Shown: positions 31,178-43,441, counted from the first letter of the stretch. The stretch: DNA of 64,000 nt from Haliotis asinina (GCF_037392515.1 NC_090285.1:4901501-4965500), one strand, 5' to 3'. Notes: generated by a model not told the origin, from the sequence alone. Program-made: numbers and translations.

Positions 31178-32147
31178 TTTTCAAAAGCTGTTCATATGAG
31201 TATATGACTCCTTATATAAATCTGTGGAAGATGATGTAGTACAATGTGTTCTTGGTGTTCCAAGACTGTACCAATCAGCAGCTTTATGTGTGAGGGTAAG
31301 TTATTCTTGTCATAGAAGAGTAACACGTGGCGCCAACACCAACAGCCACCTTGGTGGGATGAGGAATTAGAGTATTACAAGCATAAGAAGCATTTGACAC
31401 TGAATAGATGCAGGTGGTCCGGGATGGATTTTAGTAGCTACAGATGCCTATGGAATACATTTAAGTCCCTATTCTTAGCAAAAAGAGACATTTTTCACGC
31501 CCAACAGAGGTCACTACTTATGGAGAACAGAAAGAATCCTAAAACATTTTGGAAGATTCTGAAAAGACATAGAACTCCGATAGATCTGCCAAAAGGAATT
31601 AGTGCATACCAGTGGTTCAATCATTTTAAAAAACTGTTACATGTAGGTTCTAGAGACAGTATCGATGTTATCTCTGTTAAAGATAAGACATCTCATCTTT
31701 GCTTTGAACAGGATGCTTTGTGTTCGTATCATGGGGGAGATATAGTGATGATGGTCCAGAAGAACTGAACATTTCTTTTACTGAGTCTGGCAAATCTTAA
31801 ACAAGGTAAATCACCTGGGGAGGATGGTATTCCAGGTGAGCTTTTGAAAAGCACTAAAACCTACATTGTTCCCTTATTAACACAAATCTATAATAGTCTT
31901 TTGGAATGTGGTATATTTCCAGCACAATGGAGTAAAAGTATTATCTGTCCATTATACAAGTCGGGAGATAAAAAGTGGATAATTATAGAAGGATTTCACT
32001 AATAGATACTCTGTGTAAAACCCTTGCTGCTGGTTTAGATAAGAGGCGCTTAGAACTTGGTGTGATAAGAAAAATATTATCTCAGACTTACAGGCTGGTT
32101 TCAGACCAAATCATTCAACTGTCGATCAAGTATTTTCCTTACAAGCA

Positions 32148-32678
32148 ATGGTCCAAAAGTATCTCTCCAAGAAAAATGGTAGATTCTATTGTATATTCAT
32201 TGATTTTAGGAAGGCATTTGATTGTATAAATCATAGTGTATTGTTCCAGAGTTTATATGATATTGGTGTTAGAGGTAGATTTCTGAAATTAATGATCTCA
32301 ATGTATTCAGCACTTTCATCCTTTGCCAGAACACCCAGTGGAATAACAGAGTTTTTTCAGTGTAATATTGGAACTAGGCAAGGCTGTATTTTAAGTCAGA
32401 TAATATTTATCATTTTCATAAATCAATTATCAGTTATGCTTGAGGAGCAATGGGGAAATGGTCTTTTCATGTCCCAAGAGTGCCCAAATGTGGTTGCATT
32501 ATTTTTTGCGGATGACATTGCCGGTGTTAGTGATACTGCTGCTCAGCTTCAAAGGAAAATAAACGTTTTGGAAAGGTTTTGTGACGAGACAGGAATGAAG
32601 GTAAACATAAATAAAACTAAAATTATGGAGGTCCTCTTAGGTCCTGTGAAAAATGGTACTATAAGGGGAAGAGAATAG
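32148..32678 (+). pseudogene. LINE reverse transcriptase core remnant
   Basis: A 176-residue open piece with motif A (IDFRKAFDC), motif B (GTRQGCILS) and motif C (FFADDIA), all with catalytic aspartates kept. The N- and C-terminal parts lie in other frames. Confidence 0.82.
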
Positions 32679-32947
32679 AGGTTGTTAATAGCTATAGATA
32701 CCTTGGTGTTGTGTTTACTCCTACCATATCGTGGACTAGAGCTCAGAGTTGTATAGCATCTCAGGCAAATAAGGCCTTAATGTCATTCTATGGTTATCAG
32801 TATAAATATGGAATAGTCTCCTGTATAGATGTATTTAAAGTTTTTGATACAATGATTTTACCTATAGTTACGTATGGAGCAGAGTTGTGGGGTGTCCAGT
32901 ATTCACAAATTGTTGAAAAAGTACATACACAGTAATGCAAGAGAGTA

Positions 32948-33685
32948 TTGAGGCTGAATAAATATACATGTAATGTTATGGCCTTGGGTGAATGTGGCAG
33001 GGTTCCCCTTCAGTATAATTACATGCTTAAGCCAGTTAAATACTGGTGTAATTTGATTACGATGGGTAACAACAGAATACCTTACCAAACTTATAGTATG
33101 CTTAAGTCACTTGATGATGTAGGGAGAATTACATGGGCATCCCATATCAGAAATATTTTATTTCATTTTGATTTTGGTATTTTGTGGATAAATCAAGACA
33201 TAGGAAATGTAAAAGGGTTTATCTCACTCTTTAGGCAGAGATTGCCTGATTGTTTGAACCAAGATTGGCACCATACTGTTTCACTGTTGAACAAATGTCA
33301 GATATACTGTCAATTTAAGACAATGTTGAATGTTGAAAGATATTTATCTTTAGACATTCCATGGCATTACAAACATGTTTTAAGCCAGTTCAGATGTAAT
33401 AATTTTAGACTTGCAATTGAAACGGAAAGGCATAATAATATACCCTACTGTAATAGACTTTGTTCATATTGGCATGACAAAGGCATGTCATTAGTTGAAG
33501 ATGAATACCATCTTTTGATGATCTGTCAGCGTTATAAAGATGCAAGAAATGAATGCTTACACTATATTTATATGAGTAACCCGTGTAGGGAAACCTTTAT
33601 AAGACTTATGTCAAGTAAGGATGTAAACGTTTTGATAAGTATTGCTAAGTTTTTGAAAAAGGTACGTAAAATTAGAAGTGCATAA
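32948..33685 (+). pseudogene. LINE C-terminal domain remnant
   Basis: A 245-residue open frame downstream of the RT core. IPYCNRLCSYWHDKGM and EDEYHLLMICQRYKDARNE form a Cys/His cluster typical of the C-terminus of several LINE clades. Confidence 0.7.
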
Positions 33686-33914
33686 ACTTCAGTTACTATT
33701 CTACAACTTAGATCCAGTTGATACTTGTCAGACACTTATAGTGTCCCTTTGTACTGGACAATTGCCAGACTTTGAATGTGTATTACCACTAGAGAGTCAC
33801 TTTTTACCAGCATGGAACAAAAATATATATTGATAATCTATTCTGTAATATGGGCCATGGCCCGGTATACTGAATAAAGATATCTGTCTGTCTGTCTGTC
33901 TGTCTGTCTGTCCT

Positions 33915-34544
33915 TAGAATAAATTAGAAATCTTTGAATACCATGTCTGAGTTCATATATTATGTAACTGTGAGGAGATGATAGTGTTAATTTCAGTGGG
34001 GGAAAACAGCTATTGACTTGGCCAGTAGGAGCTATAGCCAGTTTCATTAGAACGGTTTCCACCGATTTTATCCATTTTTGGTTGCTTTTGTTTGTACAAG
34101 CTTCAGTACATAAGATTTGGTATAAAAGTTTTGACTGTTTTTGTTCTTTACCAGATACGAGTCTAACCAAGAAACATACCATACGGAATTTGATAGTGTC
34201 AGACTTTCCATAAGTGAATTCGCCTTTTTGTTTCAGCATGATTTGTCGAATGCCAGTAGATTTTGTTCATGGATTTTAGGAGGCACATGTATTTTATATT
34301 TCATTGCGCTAGTACTGAAACGTATCCATATTTGTATACTATTTGTTTTCTTTTTCTGTCACCTGTTGTATTGGTGAGCTCTGTTTTGATAGGATGTGCT
34401 GAATAAAAGGAGTTGCTCAATATTTGAACATTTTTTTCACCCTCATAGACATACCTATGTCTCGAATAATCGATTAGTCGGATTTATTACTTGGTCTCCA
34501 GCGATTTGGCTCATCGAGATTTGACTGTAGTTAATAAGGGGTGG
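33915..34544. other. Gene-free stretch
   Basis: Nothing recognised between two LINEs. Confidence 0.4.
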
Positions 34545-35420
34545 TCTTCAAAGCTCTCCGTTTATGACATATAATAGCGTGCTTCTGTTAACGGGAAGAA
34601 GTTTGCGTAAGAAGTTAAGAAGTAAACATGAACGGATTGTATATATTTAGTTTTCCAAACCCCAGATTTTGCAGCCGTATAGCGGAATTGGCTTAACCAT
34701 GGCATCAAAGAGATGCAGAAGGCATTTTAGGTTAAATATGCGACCTTTCGCAGAACGATATACATTGGCTTAGTAGCAGATTCCGAAAGGGCTTTTATAG
34801 AGGTGTTAAAAGAATTATTGTTCGTAAAAATTGGTTACAAGATACGTATAATCTTTGACATATTCGATGTCTGCACCATTCATTAGCATGATTTTACTCA
34901 TATCTCTTTTTGTACAGAACTTTTGTACAAAAACGATTTTTTTTGTTTTGCTCGCGTTGATGGCTAAACTCCATGTTTTACTGTAAAGTGTAAGTGCCTC
35001 AAATCATTTCCAGATTTGGTGGTTCAAGGGTAATAATACTGTGTGGTCAGCAAAAAGAAGCGCGAATAACACGAAGGACATATCTAACATTCCGTCGAGT
35101 GACTTAGCCTTAACAGAATGACTGGGTCAAATTTGAGAATGTAAAAACGGTTGCGGTTGTTAAAAAACAGTGAGAATACCATTGTGGAGAGTAAGTAAAA
35201 TTTGAAAACAGACATGAATGGATAGCATTGTACACGTTAACAACAATTCAAATTTACATGCCATCAATACCTTGTGCTGGTAACCTTTTCCATAAACCAA
35301 TGCGTCCAACTTTGTCAAAAGATTTCTGAAAATCAAAATAGTCATAGGTCTGCTCCAAGGAAGGGAATATTTATCTTGTGACAATGACCTATCCGACGAG
35401 GACATTTACAGTAACACATT
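34545..35420 (-). mobile_element. LINE reverse transcriptase fragment
   Basis: Reading down the minus strand: a piece like FDKVGRIGLWKR near 35300, DGMLDMSFVLFALLFADHTV near 35060-35100 (motif C with the second Asp changed to His), WSLAIN...KTK near 34950, and DAMVKPIPLYGCKIWGFEN near 34670-34700. It is 5'-truncated, with stops and frameshifts. Confidence 0.65.
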
Positions 35421-36068
35421 TACTTGTGTGATACTTACTAGAACTCTGAGTTTATGAACCGGACAATCAAGACGAATTTCACAAAAGGCAACATCCAACA
35501 TGCCTATGCTATACTCAGAGAACGCTATCTGGGCTCTCTGGTTATAATGGCTACACGATTAAAAACTATTTTTCATTATAAAGTCTCACAGAATATATGA
35601 TTTGATATGCCATTGCTTGTTATCGTATACCTTTGCATTAGTGAAGAAAATGTGGACAACCATAAAGTTTATGTATTGTTATATTACAGTAAAAGTTGAG
35701 CGGATGGAGATATAACATGGTTCAGGCACTATGAGAGTATTAAGGAAAGTCACATGCAATGCATACTCATGTATTTACTGTTTTGCAATTCATCTTTGGA
35801 AATACCTGACAATGCAGTCAGGGCATACATGAACGGAGTGCTTGCACGTACGAAAATGTACGGTGAGCATATGTTTCAAAGGTATAGATTTGTATGCAAT
35901 ATATGCCCAAAGTTTAGAAATATCTGCAAACATACGAAAACCCGGTCATTGAATGTATTTCTTAATGTATGCACGTTTATTTCAGTGGTGTACTATCCGG
36001 CTTTTGGTCCTGTGTAGAGTATGAGAGAGTAATGCTCAAATCTAACGTGATTCGGCTGGTACAAATTG
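35421..36068. other. Gene-free stretch
   Basis: No feature recognised. Confidence 0.4.
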
Positions 36069-36324
36069 TCCCACTTTTACGCCACACTCTGCAATATTCC
36101 AGCTATATGGCGGCGGTCTGTAAATAATCGAGTATCGATTAGACAATCCATAAATCAGCAGCATGAGCATCGATCTACGCAACTGGGAATCGATGACATG
36201 TGTCAACCAAGTTAGCGAGTCTAATCACCCGATCCCGTTAGTCGCCCCTTACGACTAGAATAGTCGCCATTTATGACAAGCATGGATTGCTGAAGGCCAA
36301 TTCTAACCCGGACATTCACGGGTC
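36069..36324 (-). repeat. Gastropod-type SINE, near full length
   Basis: The plus strand reads TTTTACGCCACACTCTGCAA, TATGGCGGCGGTCTGTAAAT, CACCCGATCCCGTTAGTCGC, ATGACAAGCATGGATTGCTG and ends CATTCACGGG. The tail core at its left is the part shared with the LINE 3' end. Confidence 0.85.
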
Positions 36325-36650
36325 AGACACACCGTCAGTATATGTAGTAGTCTCATTAGTGATTTCCAGAAACCTTGAACTTGTTTACACTCCCGAAATA
36401 AGTGGGTTATCATGTCAAGTACATATTGAAGGGAGAGGTGTCCTTAAAGTAGTTTTTTTTTATAAGAATGACTTTGATAAACGCCTGTGAATAATTCTGA
36501 ATTGGAGCGATCTCAGTTTGGTATCTAAAGCTGTTTTTTATGTGTTTTACATTCATTTCTACCAAAGTACATGCATATATGACTAAATCAAGGTGAATGT
36601 CCCATGCTTTCAAGATACTTTGCGTCTTACAAAATATTCGGGAGGACAAA
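36325..36650. repeat. Relic related to P450 B upstream DNA
   Basis: Scattered matches to 50456-50812 (CCGTCAGT(A/G)TATGTA, CTTGTTTACACTCCC, AAGGTGAATGTCC). It may be the upstream flank of a lost P450 copy or an unrelated shared repeat. Confidence 0.35.
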
Positions 36651-36767
36651 GCATAGATCTGTAAACCGTTTTACAGCTGGTAATCTGGAACTAGAAATAA
36701 CGGAGAGCTGTACTTCTTGGCAGGCTTCTGGACGAACATCTTCACTTCAGGATTACAGACCCGTTAT

Positions 36768-37022
36768 GGTCCGGGGTAGAATAGGCCTTCAGCAACCCAT
36801 GCTTATCATGAAAAGCGACTGCTTATCGTAAGAGGCGACAAACGGGATCGGGTGGTCAGGTTCGCTGACTTGACTGATACATGTCATCGGTTCAGAATTG
36901 CGCGCATCGAGACTCATGATGTTGATTTGTGGATTGTCTGATCCAGACTCGATTATTTACGGACCATCGCCATATAGCTGGAATATTGCTGTGTGTGGCG
37001 TAAAACTAAACTCACTCACTCA
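36768..37022 (+). repeat. Gastropod-type SINE, full length
   Basis: It runs from GGTCCGGGGTAGAATAGGCC through CTTATCGTAAGAGGCGACAA, GTCTGATCCAGACTCGATTA and CATATAGCTGGAATATTGC to AAACTAAACTCACTCACTCA. This is the sense strand of the SINE, with a LINE-like tail and short CACT repeats at the 3' end. Confidence 0.85.
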
Positions 37023-37059
37023 GGACTATATCTAAAGCAGTATCTCAACAAGCAGAGCA

Positions 37060-37310
37060 CAGTGATTGGTGATTGCAAGGTGTAAGGGAATCGGTGGAGT
37101 TGACTTCAACGTTTTCACCAAGTTGTATGATAATGTTGTCTTACCAATTATTACATATGGAACTGCAATATGAGGTCAGAAAAGCTTCATTATATCAACG
37201 CTGTCCAGTACAGAGCAGGTGGGTTCTTTCTGGGAGTTGGGTGCTATACCCCTTATGATGCAGTCCCCGGTGGGCTAGGGTGGCTTCCCCTTGGGATAAA
37301 CGATTGTCAG
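37060..37310 (+). mobile_element. LINE C-terminal scrap
   Basis: LYDNVVLPIITYGTAI is followed, after a stop, by YINAVQYRAG and FFLGVGCYTPYDAVPGG, the motif succession after the RT core in jockey/CR1-type LINEs. Confidence 0.55.
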
Positions 37311-37415
37311 TCACACAACATGTCTATTCCCAGTGGACATTTGCACTTGCATTTCGTGTTTTGTTAATTATATCCCGAATTTACACCAATAAAACGGACA
37401 CTATGACTACACCTA

Positions 37416-37512
37416 TCAGAGAGGTGCACAAAGCCCGTAGTCTAAAATAACAGTTGTCCGACTTTGATTTTGTTGAAGACGGCTGAGCGGGTTAGGCGGT
37501 TGACTATGTGTG
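37416..37512 (+). repeat. Head of the tRNA-derived SINE
   Basis: It matches 739-830 of copy A: CAGAGAGGTGCACAAAGCCC, GTTGTCCGACTTT, GGCTGAGCGGGTTAGG. The tail is missing. Confidence 0.5.
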
Positions 37513-37555
37513 CTGGCAATTAGGTGCACCTTACGTCACTGTGACGTTCATACAT

Positions 37556-37558
37556 ACC

Positions 37559-37616
<58 letters not shown>

Positions 37617-37620
37617 TACA
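37556..37620. repeat. CA microsatellite
   Basis: A (CA)n run flanked by CATA repeats, just downstream of orphan P450 exon E. Confidence 0.95.
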
Positions 37621-37799
37621 TATTGGACAAAATATACCCAAACAAACACACACAAATCCCAAAAACAGAAACCCAGTGTACTTGATACTTTATTTGATGC
37701 TCCTTTCAGTAAATAATTAACGCAACTGACATTTCCAAAAAGGCTGTCGTGACTATTGAAACACTTTTTCAATTTGGCTAAAATACAAAGAACACGTAC

Positions 37800-38118
37800 C
37801 TTTTCCCTTTGTTACAAAGCCCATTAAAGTAGAGTGCTGTCTGTCGCAGAAGACGTAAGCGTTCTTGACCATGACTTTAAGGACGATGTAGCCATTGAGG
37901 ACGATGAGAGACTTATGGAAGACATACAGACTGAAGATGTCGCCATACTTCTGTCCGAGGTTCTTAAGCAAAACCTGGGGATCAGTACCCATCGACAGGG
38001 CGTGCCCCACGAACGGAAAGAGAGGTTCGCCGGGCGAAAGTCCAGGTGCTCGCCGCGTTGATAGCACTACCAGCACCACGTCCAGAAATAAGGGAACTGT
38101 TATAACTCCAAAATCCAA
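37800..38118 (-). CDS. Orphan P450 first exon (E)
   Basis: 319 bp from the ATG at 38118, phase 1 at the end like the other first exons, with donor GTACGT at 37799. It codes an anchor, STRRAPGL, a weakened hinge (SPGEPLFPF), [14 protein letters not shown] and LNGYIVLK. The frame is open, but four residues are missing relative to B and several conserved ones differ. No matching exon 2-4 lies between here and gene D, 10 kb downstream. It may be the remains of a deleted gene or, less likely, an alternative first exon for D, whose exon 2 acceptor has a compatible phase. Confidence 0.7.
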
Positions 38119-38260
38119 TATTTTTGTCCGCTAGTTTCCAATCTGTCTTGGACCAGACCAGAGACAGAACGAGATTTAGTACATCGGTCGAGTGGCGCAT
38201 TCTCAGTATTGACTGTGATACGGTTTATCGGTGTTTACACAGTGAATCAGCCAAAAAATG
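38119..38260 (-). promoter_or_regulatory. Upstream flank of orphan exon E
   Basis: It is related to the B and D upstream blocks (GAACGAGATTTAGTACA, GGTCGAGTGGCGCATT), so E was duplicated together with its promoter region. Confidence 0.4.
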
Positions 38261-38454
38261 TGCATGTCGTGGACATGTGCCAAGGAGCCTAAACCTATGA
38301 TGGATTAAATGACAGTTTAACCGGATGGAGTGTACATGGTGACAGAGAAACCATTAGACGTCATACACTCGCAGAATACAGAAATAAAATATGAAATTAA
38401 ATATCGTTTGGATTTATCCGTTGTGTCGTAAGAGCGAATATTTTTGTTGCTTAA

Positions 38455-39726
38455 AGGTCACATGCAGCCAAAAAATCAAACATACTTAAAACACATTTAT
38501 CACTTATTCATGACATATAATATACATTGCTGCTTTTGAAAAAAACAAATAAACACAATTATAAGCGTACAATCGCGATTCAGAAGTACAATATTTTGTA
38601 CTTGGGCTTACTTCCCCCGAAACGAAGTCCTCGGGAGACCGAACACAGTCATAGCGGGTGGATATGCACTCAAGTGTAACGACGGCTTCCGATTGGCTGT
38701 TTCATTTGCTGATATGCTGAGGGTTCATTGTGTGTACAGAAAGATGATCTGTTTGATGGGCATTTTGGAAGTATAGCCAGTCACAAGGGAGTAAGATTCT
38801 TCATGGATAACAACTTCTTTTTGTGTACTTGATGCGTCGTTTCAGTATGGATTCATATACTGTCGTCAAACAAAATCATATACACGAAAAGAAGTAGTTA
38901 TACATGAAGAGTGTATATAGAGATGTTGGGTTTGGAAAATACATGTTCTCTGAATTTGCGCTCGATCCAATCAAAAATCATGTCAGTAGAGATGGTAAAC
39001 TACTGCGTGGCTGGAATCTGCCATTCGTCCAAGTACAAAGCAGGACTTGAAACTGACAAGAGTTTGCACCAGTTTACGTCAGATCCAGTCATCCGAAAAA
39101 AATGAATGTAGTTTGTTTGCTACCCACAGACATAAAAACATGTCATGTGTATCACACGTGCCTAATTACATAATGTGGCAGACACGGGACTCGGGTGCAC
39201 GAGTCATAAATCAACTTATTTTCTTTATGTCGTGTAGTCTGATAGGTGTTAAGTTCAAATTGCACGTGGTCAGTGACTGAAGCTGTGTATTGCATGTTGT
39301 CTTTAGCAGACAGGCAGACAGACATGTTGGTGTGAATAAACCTGAGACACTGAGCTTTCTCTGTGACAGAGACTGTTTACCACAATCAACAAGTTGTTTT
39401 ACGTAACGAGCAGATTATTTACTTGTTTGTGTACACAACCAAGATTAGACTACTGCTCACGACCTCAGACGCTGGGCATGCATACTGTTTCAAGCTCCGC
39501 GAACCTATTCACTGCGCATGCGTTATGGACGCAGCGTAGCACAGCTGTTGAAACCAGTTTTCCACCCAGCGCTGGGGGGAATTTAGTGAAACGTTTGAAC
39601 TCCAATTTCCCGGGCTTTTTTTTCAACTTTATAGGTTGAATTGGCATTTTTTATGATTTGTTTCGGTAAGTGCACACCGAAAGGTACCAGAATCTGCAAA
39701 GTTGTGTTTTACGTTGCATGTGACCT
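38455..39726 (+). mobile_element. Kolobok-like DNA transposon remnant (TTAA, THAP)
   Basis: A 1272-bp element with TTAA on both sides (38451-38454, 39727-39730) and inverted ends AGGTCACATGCA / TGCATGTGACCT. Inside, a plus-strand piece at 38992-39102 reads as the start of a THAP zinc finger. TTAA duplication plus THAP is the signature of Kolobok transposases. Most of the transposase is gone. Confidence 0.75.
38992..39102 (+). pseudogene. THAP-domain remnant of a transposase
   Basis: It reads MVNYCVAGICHSSK, then SLHQFTSDPVIRKK. The C-x4-C pair and the L-H/R-F-P/T-x-D pattern match the start of a THAP domain. A TGA stands where the conserved tryptophan would be. The later Cys/His pair is not found. 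Confidence 0.65.
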
Positions 39727-39922
39727 TTAACTGTGTATAGAAACGGTAGCCACAATACAGGTCTTGCTTATGTACAAATTATGCTTCTTATGCTCAGTTT
39801 GCATGACCAAGACAGTCATTATTTGACTAATTTCAGTAGTTTCTCTGGACTTGTCTTAATCCTTTCAAATTTCGATAGCTCCGTTGAACCAAACATAACG
39901 GGAAACCTTTATTTTGTTCTTT

Positions 39923-40477
39923 ATATCGGTAGTTTAGCGGTAATAACAGAAACACATCGGCCCTATCGGAAGCAATGTCGGTAATACTGGTGCCGATGAT
40001 TACGAACAGCATGAACGTGCGCCATGAAGAAGTTTATGAGCCATAATTTTTCTTGCTACGAAGTGCAATTGACAAATTTAAACACATTTTACAAAAAAAA
40101 TGATGTTATATCTGGCGCACGTTCGTAATCATCGGCACGACCTCGATGTTCAGATGTAAACAAACTACAGGGGCATGACTTGTGACGCTCTCCTAGAGTG
40201 ACTATCTTTTCCTAAAAACATAAGCTATTGCCCCGACAACACCTCATACCTAAACGCATTCAACACGGGTGGTCAAAGATGGATAAGTATAAAAATGTAA
40301 TAGTAGAAACTAAAAACAAATCTCACCGAGACGGGTGCTTCTTCCAACGTTTTGCTGCGTGAGTTTCCGCTCGCGACCGAAAAATCTCCGAAGATGGCCG
40401 ATCGTGTTTCCAGTATTACCGACATTGCTTCCGATAGGGCCGATGTGTTTCTGTTATTACCGCTAAACTACCGATAT
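39923..40477. repeat. Nested perfect inverted repeat
   Basis: The outer arms 39923-39990 and 40410-40477 are exact reverse complements over 68 bp. A second inverted pair lies inside, at 39990-40024 and 40113-40138 (GTGCCGATGATTACGAAC and its complement). The loop is about 90 bp. No transposase and no clear target duplication is seen. Confidence 0.85.
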
Positions 40478-40479
40478 CG

Positions 40480-41194
40480 CTGCAATTGTTTCGCGAGTGG
40501 GCTGCGTTTGTTTACATTTGAGATGCAATTCCTTCAAATTTGCTGTAATTCCTTCAATTACTTAGGGGGGCCTGAAGCTTAACGTTCTTCAGATGTTCCA
40601 AGACTCATCAATCGTGAGTTCCAAATTTAGAATCGTTCACCACCATATGAAGACCGCATAATGTAATACGCTATTTGTACAGAATGGACTCAACTAGTAT
40701 TATATCAAGACTACCTTCTCGGCATGTTACTGCAGGTCTTTTGGATAAGTCGGTGTTACGTTACACATTATATGTCGAGTAGGCTGTTTTCTGAGCATTC
40801 ATGCATTTAATAGTACTGTTGTCCCCATGTATATCAATGCCTGTCACTCCAAGAAGTAGGACGTTACGTCGTTTCATTGCACAGTTCCGGGTCTCAATCG
40901 CATTAAAATAACATAAAAAAATCCATATATACACAACAACAGCATCAAAGTATAGCAATCTCGAGAATAACATGCAATCCCTTTTCCTATTTATTTCACG
41001 TATGCTTGAAGGTATAAAAGAACGGCAGGCCCTGTTTGTTCGTAATGTCGGTACACGCAGTCTACGGGCTGAAGAGAGAATGGAATATTCCGAAAATAGA
41101 ACATGAGTCGGGTCTGTTAGAATTTTGTTTGTCATTTAGATAATTTGCTGCTCCTGAAAATATCCGATACATTCGGTAGACCCAGTCTTTTGAT
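40480..41194. other. Gene-free stretch
   Basis: No supported feature. Confidence 0.4.
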
Positions 41195-42150
41195 GAAGTG
41201 TTAAGAATTTTGAGCTATTTGGTTTTGTTTTGAACAGACAGGTTCCCATACCAGCAGAGAAAATCAAATTTTAGGACGGGCTGGATAAAACTTCTATAAT
41301 GGTCTAACTTGAAGTGTTTTAATCTCCATAGAAAATGTCACAGATGCTTGAATTTATTTATATACTTGTTAGTGTTGAATTTCATTATTTTGAATCTAAA
41401 ATAATGCCAGTCGCGAGATATTTGTATTCATCAACAACTTCAGTGTCTTTATTATTTATGTTTACTGGTGAGTTAGATAACTTAACTTTCCCGGAATCAA
41501 TTATTATTTCTTTTGTTTTTTACATTTAAAAACAGAAAATTTAAATTGCACCACTCAACAAAGTCACTAAATTAATTTCTATAATATGCCTCAGATTTAC
41601 TTATTATTCCCACCAGTGTGGCATCATCCGCAAATTTAACAGTAAAGGCAAATTGAGAGATACATGTACATCTACAATTGTTTGTGTAAGGAGTGAATAC
41701 AAAAGGCGAAATAACACATCCTTGCTGAGCACCTGTGGCTGTATCAACACGTGATGAAAAAGTACCATTTACACAAACAAACTGCAGTCTATCGACAAGG
41801 CAAGAATCGATCCATCTGATCAAATTTGGGTTAACATTCATATCTAACAGTTCCTTCATTAATATATGAGGTTGAATGGTGTTAAATACCGAGCTGACGT
41901 TGGCAAAAAAAATTCTTACATATGTACCACAGTTTTCTAAATGTTGATAAATGCTGTTCAAAAGTGTAATTGTCGCATCTTCTACACCCCTGCTGGCTCT
42001 GTAAGAAAATTGCAGTCGGTCTAAAAGCGGATTTACTTGATTCCATAATATATTTTAATCAAACGTTCAAGGCATTTCATGGCAATAAAAGTCTGCAGTC
42101 ATTTGTCTGCAATCATTGTTGATCGAGGGATCTGGTTCTTTTTGGCACAA
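41195..42150 (-). mobile_element. CR1/Rex-like LINE reverse transcriptase fragment
   Basis: Reading down the minus strand: LQFSYRASRGVEDATITLLN near 41960-42020, SSVFNTIQPHIL near 41880, GAQQGCVISPFVFT near 41700, VKFADDATLVGI near 41620, WCNLNFLFLNVKKTKE near 41530 and VVDEYKYLATG near 41420. The motif A Asp is Asn (FFANVSS). It has stops between pieces and is 5'-truncated. Confidence 0.75.
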
Positions 42151-42889
42151 GAACAATCCTAGATGTCTTTTTTAAAAAAATGGGAACAGTTTGAGTATTT
42201 ATTGAAATTTGAAATAATGTTTGAAATTTGCATTCTTTCGATACCTCACGAATTCACGTGATATTCACTTGCAGTTATCCATAGGCCGTTTATGAGTCTT
42301 TGAACTACCTTCACATTGGTGTAGATTACGCATCTACATGCACAGCCAGTAATGAGGGACACATGTGACTAAAATGTTCGCGTTTACAGATGTCCCATAT
42401 ATTGATAACAGCATGGGGCGAGTCATTTTATGGGTCGTTTAAGAGTCATTAAACAAAACGTGTGTAAGAAATATCTGCTGTCTATAGTTCGATGCAGAAC
42501 ATTAATTGTGTGCATGCGTGAATCAGAGTTTCTCGTGTACAGCTGATATAAATATGGCGCTGTTCATGTTTTCAACGTGTGAACAACATATATACTTTGT
42601 TTCTGTACCAGAATCATAATCAGACGTAGCCCAGTCTAATACTTTGTAGATTTACGTCTCTTAAACACGGCAGGTTTGTGCAAGTTAGTTTGTAGGTTGA
42701 CAAGAACCACACCTGTTTCTTTTCACTAAAATGCTCTACGCCTAGGCGAGGCGTGACTTTACACCTTCCTTCTACAGTAATCTAACACAACGTGATATAC
42801 GTGGATTGCTGTTAAAAGCGGTTTTAACGTAGTTTATACCTCCATTTATCCCTGAACCTTACCTACAGTGACAAGGTCATGTACTTGTT

Positions 42890-43330
42890 TAAGTGCCTGA
42901 CTGTGAGGGTCTGGGTTCGAATCCTAAATAGGACTCAACTCCAGAAAAAGTGATAGAATTACTTTTGTACTTTCATAAGGAAGTGTAATTCCTAATGTAA
43001 CATATTTTACATTTGTCCACTTTCTAAATGACATTGTGTGATCTTAGCTTTCGGCCGTGGGAGCCGTGCCAGTTAACAGTTATCAGAGAGGTATACAAAG
43101 TCCGCAGTCTAGACAACCAGTCGCCCGACTTTCATTTTTGTGTGAGTCGCGGGGGCTGAGCGGGACTTTGCATGCTAACGATTGGATACCTGACTCGGAG
43201 AGTGTGGGTTCGAATCCCGTATGGGGCTCAACACAAAAAAGTATTAGAATCTGTACTTTACTAAGAAAGTGTTATCCTAAATATAACATGTTACATTTGA
43301 CCACTTTCTAAATGGCATTGTGTAATCATA
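42890..43330 (+). repeat. Tandem pair of tRNA-derived SINEs (copy B)
   Basis: Equivalent to 521-982, with box-B GGTTCGAATCC in both heads. The second head has a short internal deletion. Confidence 0.6.
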
Positions 43331-43357
43331 GAAATGGTAGGCTGGTTTGTTGAGTGT

Positions 43358-43441
43358 TTGTGCCAGTGTCAGACCACCTCCACGATCCAGTGGCTAGTGC
43401 ATGTACACGGAGGGTCGGGTTCGATCCCTGGCCGTCATACT
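43358..43441 (+). repeat. Third tRNA-like module (copy B)
   Basis: Equivalent to 1008-1090, with GGGTTCGATCCC kept. To its right (43442-43960) short duplications of GTCTATGTTAAAGTATG occur but no gene. Confidence 0.45.

Larger units (their letters stand above)
29830..33914 (+). mobile_element. LINE (EN-RT, TCTG-tailed), broken
   Basis: The endonuclease region starts at about 30214 (SILCWNVEGL) and runs to 31177, with IGLCETF, LLAGDFNAR and LVDYC; its final motif reads SSHFP rather than SDH. RT pieces follow: KSPGEDGIPGELL near 31807, FIDFRKAFDCINHS near 32195, GTRQGCILS near 32373, FFADDIAGVSD (motif C intact) near 32503. A cysteine/histidine C-terminus (CSYW...EDEYHLLMICQRY) ends near 33685. 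The 3' end is GAATAAAGATA plus TCTG repeats. At least four frame breaks make it inactive. The 5' end is uncertain. Confidence 0.85.

Noticed and set aside
33838-34239. 133-residue minus-strand frame
   Set aside because: It overlaps the TCTG tail of a LINE (Asp/Arg/Gln/Thr repeats) and has no recognisable domain.
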